From an uncultured Selenomonadaceae bacterium (GTDB lineage Bacteria > Bacillota > Negativicutes > Selenomonadales > Selenomonadaceae), in NCBI GenBank assembly GCA_905235425.1, contig CAJOKY010000149.1, forward strand, positions 1 to 19,626: a DNA stretch of 19,626 nt, given 5' to 3'. Within the stretch, counting starts at the first letter, position 1; every line of letters starts with the position of its first letter. A program made the position numbers and the translations under genes. Below are positions 1-6,452 of this stretch, piece after piece. Below the pieces are notes generated by a model. That model saw only the letters and a list, made by a program, of their open reading frames with translations. It searched no databases and was not told where the DNA came from.

Positions 1-2
1 AT

Positions 3-1016
3 GGCGCAAAAACTAGACTTGCCGAGACTGATAAAAAATTGGCAGATGAACGTGAGAAGTTAGCGAAGTTGCAAGCGCCTAAAAATATCAATCGTGTTTC
101 AGAGAGTGAACAGCTGGAAAATGATATTCATCAGTACAGCCGCACTGTTACCGCTTTGAAAAGCCGTATTGATGATATCGGCAAACCTAATGACGAGAAA
201 TCTTTAAGGCAGAAAAATAAACTTGTACGTGAACATAACGCGGAACTTGATAAACTTCGGACTGCTCAAGTGCGGTATGACGAATTAAACGACGCAGGTA
301 AAATGTGGCGTGAAAGTACTACCGATTCGCCAGTAGATTTATTGGATTTGGTACAGCTGGGAATGGCACAGACACAAAGAAAAATAGACGCCATTCAAAG
401 AAGTACAAGAAAGGCTGGAGAAAATCCTAAGTCAACTAAAGAATCAATGCGGTTAGGCGGTCAACTTGCAACGTTAAAATCGGTGTTGAATACGAAGGTT
501 AATCCTACCGTTAATGTTTCTCAAGCGCTTGAAGGCATTGCGGACGTGCAAAATACAATAAACACCTTGAGAACACAAATCATTGACACGGCACAAAAAT
601 TAAATGATGCCGTAAGTCAAGGCGATAGTGAAACTGCAGAAGGCTTGAGGGCTCAATTACAGCAACTGCAAGGGCAAGCTACAAATGCGTTTGCAAGTTT
701 AAATTCGTTGCGTACGGAAACTAATAGGGTTATTCGGCAGACTGCGCCACAAGTTTTGTCGAAAGTGTACGGTCAACGCGGAAATATTGTTAGTCCGGCA
801 ACAGACGTTTCAAGTGAAAACATTGACAATTTAAAGGATATTCAACAGCAAATATCAAATATACTGATTGGCGACAAAAATATAAATTATAGCGAAAACG
901 CGGATCGGTTTATTGGCAATGCTTATGGAAATCCCAGTGAAATAATTCCGCCATCGGAATCGGCATTAAGCCAAGCTATTGAAGAACTTGAACAATTAAC
1001 AAACCCGCTAAAGTAA
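3..1016 (+). CDS. Coiled-coil segment of giant polyvalent protein (5' partial, ends at a frame break)
   Basis: The frame is open from the first complete codon at base 3, so the true start lies upstream of the window; a TTG at 39 is not preceded by a Shine-Dalgarno sequence and is unlikely to be the start. The product is rich in Lys, Glu, Gln and Leu with long heptad-like helices, especially over the first 90 and residues 165-245, and has no catalytic motif that I recognise. Near its end it carries NINYSENADRF and IPPSESALSQAIEELEQL, both of which recur just downstream in another frame. It stops at TAA 1014-1016, but the adjacent frame continues the same kind of sequence (NKPAKVIDDKKSADEIGDF), so I regard this as the upstream part of the next segment rather than a separate gene. 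Function unknown. Confidence 0.75.
   Translation, partial: GAKTRLAETDKKLADEREKLAKLQAPKNINRVSESEQLENDIHQYSRTVTALKSRIDDIGKPNDEKSLRQKNKLVREHNAELDKLRTAQVRYDELNDAGKMWRESTTDSPVDLLDLVQLGMAQTQRKIDAIQRSTRKAGENPKSTKESMRLGGQLATLKSVLNTKVNPTVNVSQALEGIADVQNTINTLRTQIIDTAQKLNDAVSQGDSETAEGLRAQLQQLQGQATNAFASLNSLRTETNRVIRQTAPQVLSKVYGQRGNIVSPATDVSSENIDNLKDIQQQISNILIGDKNINYSENADRFIGNAYGNPSEIIPPSESALSQAIEELEQLTNPLK
944..997 (+). repeat. 54-bp direct repeat, copy 1 (read in frame 3)
   Basis: Encodes IPPSESALSQAIEELEQ. It matches 1156-1209 with one mismatch. The copies are 212 bases apart, which is not a multiple of three, yet both are read in the same internal phase because the reading frame changes between them. 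The AAACCC frame-change site lies immediately after this copy. Confidence 0.9.
1001..1007 (+). other. Frame change 1: frame 3 to frame 2 (-1) at AAACCCG
   Basis: Frame 3 ends at TAA 1014, and frame 2 is open only after TGA 989-991, so the switch must fall within about 992-1013. The zero-frame codons AAC CCG preceded by A have the X-XXY-YYZ form of a -1 slippery heptamer. The same frame could equally be restored by one extra base in the A3/C3 run. No start codon with a ribosome binding site follows. A one-base deletion or sequencing indel is the simplest reading; programmed slippage is possible but unproven. Confidence 0.6.
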
Positions 1017-1081
1017 TTGACGATAAAAAATCCGCTGATGAAATAGGTGACTTCAATGCTTCTAATAAAGCCCGAAAGAAA

Positions 1082-4000
1082 TTGGAGGCAATAAACCAAA
1101 AAATTCTTGAAAAGGAAGAAGAAATTAAAAAAATAAAATCCCAGCAACAGGATTTAATTCCGCCATCGGAATCGGCATTAAGCCAAGCTATTAAAGAACT
1201 TGAACAATTGAAAAAAATTTACAGCTTGACCGTTAATGAAAAAAACAATGCCAATAATAGGGGAGAATATGACGAAGCCGATAAATTACTCCAAAAGATA
1301 AATGATTTAAAAAAGAACGCCAAAAATGCCGAAATACAACAACTTAATAACATATCAATTAATTATAGCGAAAACGCGAATCAGTTCGGCAAAGTGTCAC
1401 CTAATCCACAATCTCAAATCCAAAATGAAGAAGATACCGTTTCCTTCAATATAAAAAATCCGCCTAAACAAAAGCCCCGAGAAAGGCTGTATTATGACGA
1501 AAACGCGAATCAGTTCGGCAAAGTGTCACCTAATCCACAATCTCAAATTCAAAATGAAGAAGACGTTATGCCTAAGCTTTTTGAAAACCCTACGCCTCAA
1601 CCTGCGAAAATCCAACAGCAAACTCCGCCTGTTCAAAATCCAATGCCGAATCAGACTCCCGCAACTTCGACGCCTCAACCGACAGAACAAATTCAATCAG
1701 CGATAAATCCTTTTGAGCAATTAACTGATGAAGAAATAACGGCATTGAACAATAAGATAAGTCGTATTCGTCATAATTTTAAAGGTTTGGGCGAAATACC
1801 TGCCGACAATCTTACTGAAAAAGAAAAAAATGTTTTTCGTCAAGCAGGAGCGTATTCTAATGCGCCAAATGAATTCTCAGGAGAAGAAGAGGAATGGGTT
1901 CAACTTGATGCGTTTGACAAAGAAGTAGGCAGAAGAAAAAATTCACCTCAAATTTCAACACCTCAACCTGTACAAATCCAACAGAAAATTCCGCCTGTAA
2001 AATCTGCCGATAATGTTCAATCACCTAAAACCGAATCACCTAAACCTAAATCCACTTTTGCACAAGATGTTTTGCCCGCAGAAAATACCGCTGTTGAAGG
2101 CGATAAAACTAAAGTAGTTGCTGATAACGGAAAGGAATATGAAGTCCAATACAAAGTTGTTGAATCAGATAATCTTATTGCTTCGCACCAATTAAACCCT
2201 TCTGACAGCAACGTATATCAAAATAAAAATTATCCTGCCGGACTTCAACCGCGTGACCGTCAACGTGTTTCAATGCAAGCAGAATTGGTTTCAATGTCAA
2301 ATAATCTTCGTCCCGCCGACCTTATGGACAGCCGCAATTTAAATCAAGGTGCACCCATAGTAAGAAATGACGGCGTTGTTTTGAACGGCAACGGCAGAAC
2401 CGCCGCAATTCAATTCGCTTATGAAAACGGTAAAGCCGCCAATTACAAACAATCTATCATAAATAACGCCGAAAAATTTGGCTTGAATCGTGACGCTGTA
2501 TCGCAGATGAAAAATCCCGTGCTGGTACGAGAAATTACAGATGAACTTTCCGATAAAGATTTACAATCGGTGACAGAATCACAAACAGGCGGTGTAAGGA
2601 TTGGTGCCGGTGAACAGGCTAAAATTGACGCAGGAAAGATAACTCTGCAATCACTGGAATTTTACGTGGACAATGACGAAGGCGATATAACCACTGCCGA
2701 TAACCGCGATTTTTTGGTAAGCGTCTTGCAGGATATTTTGAACAAAAATGAATTGAATGCATATGCTACGGCAAGCGGAAATGTAAATGCAGACGGAATA
2801 AGACGCGTCAAACGGGCTTTATTTGCTCTGGCTTACGATGACGACGCTTTAATTGACAAAATCACCGAATCTACGGACAACGATATTAAAAGAATTACAA
2901 ATGCGTTGGAAAGCGCCGCACCTAGAATTGCGCAGATTAAGGTTAAAATGAAAGAAGGAGTTCTGCACAACTACGACATTTCAGATATTGCAAGTGCCGC
3001 CGCGAAATTAAGTGACATTCGCAAGAATAAAAATCTAACCGTGCAAGAATATCTTGGACAACAGGCTTTGCCCAATATGCCGAAAGAATCAGAAATTAAA
3101 AAAGCGCTGGTAAAATTCTTCGACGAACATAAAAACAGCGCGATATACATATCAGATTTTTTGAAAGGTATTGCAGACGGCATAGAAAGACAAGGAAACC
3201 CGAATCAAGTTGATTTATGGGACGCTGACGAACCTTCACAAGCCGTACCGTTGATGAATTTGATTGACGGTGCAAAGAAAGTAGCGGAAGAAAAATTACG
3301 TGAGCGAAGTGAAAAGGCTAAACCTAAGCAATTAAATCTTTTTGAAGAGCCGGAAGAAACGCCTGCCGTTAAAGATGAAAAAACTCCTGCACAAAGAATT
3401 GGCGAAGCACTTAAGCACTCTACACCTGCACCTATTCAAAATGAAGAAGAGCAAGTACCACCACTTGATTTACGTCAACCTCCTTCACAAACTCAAACGC
3501 AGGAAGAACAACCTAAGCCTAATGAAAAGAAACACCGTATATTTCTCAGCCAAGAAGAACGCGATAGAGAAATGTATGAAGCTTTCGGAATTACACCGCC
3601 ACAATCTACGACAGTCAACGATAACGTTACGAAAGAAGAACAATCTAAACCCAGTGAACAAAAAACGTCTGCTCCTACTGAAACAAACAATGAAGAAATT
3701 GAAAAATTTGTAGACTATTTTGATGACAGTGACGAGCATTTGGAAGAGCTTAAGGACAGATGGAATAAACGCTTAAAAGAATTAGGATACCGCCTAAATT
3801 CAATAGGCGGTATTTTATTTGACAGCGAACTTTGGTCAGCAGGATTAGAAATAGGCGGCGTTTATATTCAGCGAGGCATAAATAACTTTGCTAATTGGGC
3901 AAAACAGATGACAAAGACTTTGGGCGAAGAGTCTAAGCCGTGGCAATCTGCTATTTGGGAAACTTTAAAAACGTTACCGCGTGACGGTAAATTCAACGAT

Positions 4001-6412
4001 AGGCAAATGTCGGCAATAGCTCAACAAGTAGGCGGTCTCTACGAAGACGGTATTACCGATTATGCGGAGATTGAAAATTACATAACTGAAAAAATAAATG
4101 TTGAAGGTATAAAGCCACTTATTCGCGCAACTTATGACGGTATAAAAACATTCTTCGATGAAAATGTCAACAATCAACAGGGCGAAGAAAATAAAAAAGC
4201 CGAAGAAACAAAAAAATCTCTTATTGAATTGGCAGAAAAAGCTTGGGATGATAAAAATTTTAATGGTAAAGTTTCTTTCCAACCTTCTCAAAAGTTTCGC
4301 GACAAGGTGCAAGAATTATTTGGGCATAATGTAGACACTGTTTTCATTACCGCCGATGACGTTAGACATATTAAAAAACATCACGGTCAACTTGAATCCC
4401 AGCGTGGACAATTAGAAATAACTCCTGAGACCATTGCAGAAATTTATGACGCTGTAAATGATTTTGATACGGCAACTAAAGAGCGTGATGATAATCTTGG
4501 CAATCAAAGTGTTATGGTAGTGAAAGGTGCTAATGGCACAAGCTATGTCATTTTAGTTGAACGCGGAAAAAGTAAAGCACAAGTTAAAACTTTCTATAAA
4601 TTAAAAAGAGCTTTACAGATGTCCGATGCAAATTCCCCGAACTTTAACGTCCAAAACGACTCTGTAAAAACTCTTTTTGAAAATATAACACAATCAGAAG
4701 ACGAAGGCAAGGCAGAAACTCAAGAAAATTCCTATGTCGAACTTCAACGCAAGGCACAACGCGGCGAAAATCTCACTGAAGATGAAAAAACTATCCTTGT
4801 CAAAAATCTTGAAAATCTCGTAGTAGATGAAGACCTGCACGACGCCCTTTATAAAAAATTGCCTAACATAAAGCATTGCATAGACATCGCATTTCACGCC
4901 GACAAACTTAATATTTCGCAGGGCAAGGAGACCTTGACTGCATTTTTAGTGTCTGATAATAATAATGAATATGCTTATGCAGCTCAACAATTACTGGAGT
5001 TATGGCGCGCAGAACGTGGATTGAAATTAACAGACCAAGCCAAATTGGAGAACAAGGAAAAAGCATTTTCTGAACTCGCTGACCGAAATTGGGAGGATAA
5101 AATTTCTGATAAAGAATTTTACGGCAGAACTTTGAAATTACTGTATGATAAAAGCGAAAAATCTCACAGCAAGCCACCTTCCGAATACGAAATAAATTTG
5201 GATAATTTCAAACGTTACGGTACGAAAAGTGAAACGCGTACAACCGGAGACAGTAAGATAATAGCGAAGATGAGCGGCGATTTTAAAAGCATTACCGTAA
5301 CGCATACAGCAAACGGAAAGAGCTTAACATATCAAATGCCGTTGAAAGAAATTGACAAAGTCATTGATGATAATGACGCTTTTAAAAATCTTGTAGCCAA
5401 ATATTTTTCTCAAGCTTACAAAAAAATTGCCGTAGAAAATAATATTCCTGCAGAACAACTTCAAGAAAACACGGAAGCGTTACTCGAAAGGTTTGGAAGT
5501 TATCACGAAAATGTTGTATCGGATATGCATACCCATTTCAGAGATGAAGTGCCGATTGAAGATAACAAGGCAGAGCTTAACAAGAATAAGAATAAAACTG
5601 ACAATGACGACCTTCCTAAACTTTTGACGTTGCCCGACGGCAGAAAACCTTATGACGTTTACAAGCAGACATTGGATAAGCAAGGGCAGGAATTTTTAGA
5701 AAAAGAAGTACCGCTCGGAATGTTCAAAATGTCACGTCGCACGCAGGTAGAAAATGCCGTGCAACATAAACAGCCGCGTGAAAGTCTGCAGACGGAAGGC
5801 GAAAGAAAATATTACGATTGGTTGAAGGAACAGTTAAACGAAAACGGCTACACGATAGAAGAGCGGCGTTCAAAAGGCGATACCGGCAGAGATGAATACA
5901 CGGCGATAGTTAAAGGCGATTTCAAGACGGATACCGGTAAGAAAAAATTACAATATTTAAAAGAACTTGCAGAAAAGTTAGGTGGAGAACTTAAAAAATC
6001 CTCTGACAAAGTTGCAAGTTTTTATTTTGGTGAGAAAACGAAACCTTTAAAGCAATTTCAGACGACGGCTAAATTTTTGTTAAATCAGAAAGAATCAGCG
6101 GTGGAACAAAGTACCACGCCTAAAAACGAAGATGAAAGCAAGACAAAATCACAAGGCAAAACTTCTGCGGCGGAGAATCAAGGCGAAAGAGAAGACACAG
6201 TCACAACTTATCAAAAAGGCGAGAAAAAAGTAGAAGGAATATCACTCGTTGACGGCAGCACCGGCTCGTCACCCGTTACCGCTACAGGTTCGCTTATGCG
6301 GTTGGCTGACAATAAAAGCGGTGTCAGCTACCACGGCGCCAATGCGATGAGTAATACTCCTTCGTTGAAAAATATATCACAATCTGCAGGAGAAGGCCAA
6401 GACAGAATCTAA
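1082..6412 (+). CDS. Giant polyvalent protein, segment 2: DdrB-like ParB domain, helical LPD, PBECR nuclease
   Basis: 1,776 residues counted from the TTG at 1082; frame 2 is actually open from 992, no Shine-Dalgarno precedes the TTG, and the true start is probably far upstream. Residues 1-330 are helical and then Pro/Gln-rich with repeated ENANQFGKVSPNPQ and TPQPxxIQQ units. Residues about 337-757 match the DdrB-type ParB-like domain with its helical tail ending in QLNLFEEPEE. After a Pro/Glu linker, residues about 871-1031 resemble a helical domain common in polyvalent proteins, and residues 1061-1185 a PBECR-type nuclease. Further on come an ENITQS seam, unrecognised modules and a GG/F-x-F module at about residues 1621-1666. 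It ends at TAA in a second seam where a +1 change leads into the next segment. Site of action is presumably the infected cell's cytoplasm (inference). Confidence 0.8.
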   Translation: MEAINQKILEKEEEIKKIKSQQQDLIPPSESALSQAIKELEQLKKIYSLTVNEKNNANNRGEYDEADKLLQKINDLKKNAKNAEIQQLNNISINYSENANQFGKVSPNPQSQIQNEEDTVSFNIKNPPKQKPRERLYYDENANQFGKVSPNPQSQIQNEEDVMPKLFENPTPQPAKIQQQTPPVQNPMPNQTPATSTPQPTEQIQSAINPFEQLTDEEITALNNKISRIRHNFKGLGEIPADNLTEKEKNVFRQAGAYSNAPNEFSGEEEEWVQLDAFDKEVGRRKNSPQISTPQPVQIQQKIPPVKSADNVQSPKTESPKPKSTFAQDVLPAENTAVEGDKTKVVADNGKEYEVQYKVVESDNLIASHQLNPSDSNVYQNKNYPAGLQPRDRQRVSMQAELVSMSNNLRPADLMDSRNLNQGAPIVRNDGVVLNGNGRTAAIQFAYENGKAANYKQSIINNAEKFGLNRDAVSQMKNPVLVREITDELSDKDLQSVTESQTGGVRIGAGEQAKIDAGKITLQSLEFYVDNDEGDITTADNRDFLVSVLQDILNKNELNAYATASGNVNADGIRRVKRALFALAYDDDALIDKITESTDNDIKRITNALESAAPRIAQIKVKMKEGVLHNYDISDIASAAAKLSDIRKNKNLTVQEYLGQQALPNMPKESEIKKALVKFFDEHKNSAIYISDFLKGIADGIERQGNPNQVDLWDADEPSQAVPLMNLIDGAKKVAEEKLRERSEKAKPKQLNLFEEPEETPAVKDEKTPAQRIGEALKHSTPAPIQNEEEQVPPLDLRQPPSQTQTQEEQPKPNEKKHRIFLSQEERDREMYEAFGITPPQSTTVNDNVTKEEQSKPSEQKTSAPTETNNEEIEKFVDYFDDSDEHLEELKDRWNKRLKELGYRLNSIGGILFDSELWSAGLEIGGVYIQRGINNFANWAKQMTKTLGEESKPWQSAIWETLKTLPRDGKFNDRQMSAIAQQVGGLYEDGITDYAEIENYITEKINVEGIKPLIRATYDGIKTFFDENVNNQQGEENKKAEETKKSLIELAEKAWDDKNFNGKVSFQPSQKFRDKVQELFGHNVDTVFITADDVRHIKKHHGQLESQRGQLEITPETIAEIYDAVNDFDTATKERDDNLGNQSVMVVKGANGTSYVILVERGKSKAQVKTFYKLKRALQMSDANSPNFNVQNDSVKTLFENITQSEDEGKAETQENSYVELQRKAQRGENLTEDEKTILVKNLENLVVDEDLHDALYKKLPNIKHCIDIAFHADKLNISQGKETLTAFLVSDNNNEYAYAAQQLLELWRAERGLKLTDQAKLENKEKAFSELADRNWEDKISDKEFYGRTLKLLYDKSEKSHSKPPSEYEINLDNFKRYGTKSETRTTGDSKIIAKMSGDFKSITVTHTANGKSLTYQMPLKEIDKVIDDNDAFKNLVAKYFSQAYKKIAVENNIPAEQLQENTEALLERFGSYHENVVSDMHTHFRDEVPIEDNKAELNKNKNKTDNDDLPKLLTLPDGRKPYDVYKQTLDKQGQEFLEKEVPLGMFKMSRRTQVENAVQHKQPRESLQTEGERKYYDWLKEQLNENGYTIEERRSKGDTGRDEYTAIVKGDFKTDTGKKKLQYLKELAEKLGGELKKSSDKVASFYFGEKTKPLKQFQTTAKFLLNQKESAVEQSTTPKNEDESKTKSQGKTSAAENQGEREDTVTTYQKGEKKVEGISLVDGSTGSSPVTATGSLMRLADNKSGVSYHGANAMSNTPSLKNISQSAGEGQDRI
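1156..1209 (+). repeat. 54-bp direct repeat, copy 2 (read in frame 2)
   Basis: Encodes IPPSESALSQAIKELEQ. The only base difference from 944-997 changes Glu to Lys. It follows a Lys/Glu-rich helix and marks a duplicated segment of the coiled-coil region. Confidence 0.9.
1369..1434 (+). repeat. 66-bp direct repeat, copy 1
   Basis: Encodes ENANQFGKVSPNPQ plus SQIQNEE. It matches 1498-1563 at 65 of 66 bases with a 129-base (43-codon) in-frame offset. A shorter degenerate relative (NYSENADRF) lies at 885-910. The repeats are in the low-complexity region before the DdrB-like domain. Confidence 0.9.
1498..1563 (+). repeat. 66-bp direct repeat, copy 2
   Basis: Second copy of the ENANQFGKVSPNPQ unit, one base different from 1369-1434. 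It is followed by a Pro/Gln-rich linker (about 1567-2085) that itself contains two related TPQPxxIQQxxPPV units. Confidence 0.9.
2090..3355 (+). other. DdrB-type ParB-like domain with helical tail (inside segment 2)
   Basis: Key sequence features are EYEVQYKVVESDNLIASH, NYPAGLQPRDRQR, NNLRPADLMDS, GAPIVRNDGVVLNGNGRTAA and a later helical part with NALESAAPRIAQIK, ALVKFFDEHKNSA and a closing NLFEEPEE. This order is what I know from the DdrB-ParB family found at the front of polyvalent phage and plasmid proteins: an N-terminal ParB/sulfiredoxin-like fold with the conserved VLNGNGR stretch, then helices. The ParB fold binds nucleotides or acts as a nuclease in relatives; activity here is inferred. 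Confidence 0.8.
3692..4174 (+). other. Helical large-polyvalent-protein-associated domain (inside segment 2)
   Basis: Starts after the Pro/Glu-rich linker 3355-3690. The core reads AGLEIGGVYIQRGINNFANW followed by AKQM, the pattern (hydrophobic helix, then G-x-x-x-F-A-x-W/Y-x-K-x-M) commonly seen between DdrB-like and helicase/methylase domains in polyvalent proteins. No catalytic residues are evident; probably structural or a partner-binding domain. Confidence 0.55.
4262..4640 (+). other. PBECR-type (barnase/EndoU/colicin E5/RelE-like) nuclease domain (inside segment 2)
   Basis: Contains KVSFQPSQKFRDKVQELFG, then ITADDVRHIKKHH with His residues at 4367, 4379 and 4382, a segment NQSVMVVKGANGTSYVILVE typical of paired beta strands, and a closing FYKLKRA lysine-rich strand. 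The order helix, H-I-x-K-H, strands and a K-x-F-Y-K-L-K motif matches phage PBECR nucleases, which cut RNA as toxins or host-takeover factors. RNase activity is inferred. An ENITQS seam follows directly. Confidence 0.65.
4679..4711 (+). repeat. ENI(S/T)QS seam, copy 1 (ENITQSEDEGK)
   Basis: Directly follows the PBECR nuclease. Near-identical sequence occurs at 6368, 7635 and 12097, each at a module boundary. Confidence 0.8.
5942..6079 (+). repeat. GG/F-x-F module, copy 1
   Basis: LKELAEKLGGELKKSSDK, then a strand with SFYF and a helix ending FQTTAKFLL. Pattern: helix ending in GG, strand with F-x-F, amphipathic helix, about 45 residues. It recurs at 6495, 7929, 10060 and 12334. Confidence 0.6.
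6368..6401 (+). repeat. ENI(S/T)QS seam, copy 2, carrying frame change 2
   Basis: Encodes KNISQSAGEG and then, with one C skipped, KTESKDD. Where copy 4 has GAAGGCAAGAC this copy has GAAGGCCAAGAC. Confidence 0.8.
6395..6401 (+). other. Frame change 2: frame 2 to frame 3 (+1) at GGCCAAG
   Basis: Frame 2 stops at TAA 6410-6412; frame 3 is open after TGA 6366-6368. Comparison with the intact seam at 12121-12129 (GAA GGC AAG) pins the difference to one additional C. After removal the reading continues E-G-K-T-E-S-K-D-D-P-R-F-A-I-G. The next TTG (6453) and ATG (6492) lack a convincing ribosome binding site. An indel is likelier than programmed +1 shifting. Confidence 0.75.
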
Positions 6413-6452
6413 AGACGACCCGCGTTTTGCAATCGGCGAATTTATAAATCCA

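Noticed and set aside
1..20. ATG at base 1 as a gene start
   Set aside because: Its frame closes after a short distance, and the coiled-coil protein is encoded in frame 3, which is open through the window edge.
1014..1082. Stop at 1014 followed by a new gene starting at TTG 1082
   Set aside because: No Shine-Dalgarno, the frame is open well upstream of 1082, and protein features continue across the stop; a frame change explains it better.
1494..1706. 70-aa plus-strand ORF over the N-terminal repeats
   Set aside because: Shadow of the repeated Pro/Gln-rich region; no ribosome binding site and implausible composition.
3342..3713. 123-aa plus-strand ORF in the +1 frame over the Pro/Glu linker
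   Set aside because: Lys/Leu/His-rich product typical of a shifted reading of GAA/CCT-rich codons; no Shine-Dalgarno, and the overlapping frame is a normal linker of the giant protein.
5500..5550. MHTHFRDE as a possible metal-binding nuclease or JAB motif
   Set aside because: Surrounding residues lack the remaining motifs of either family; too short to support a call.
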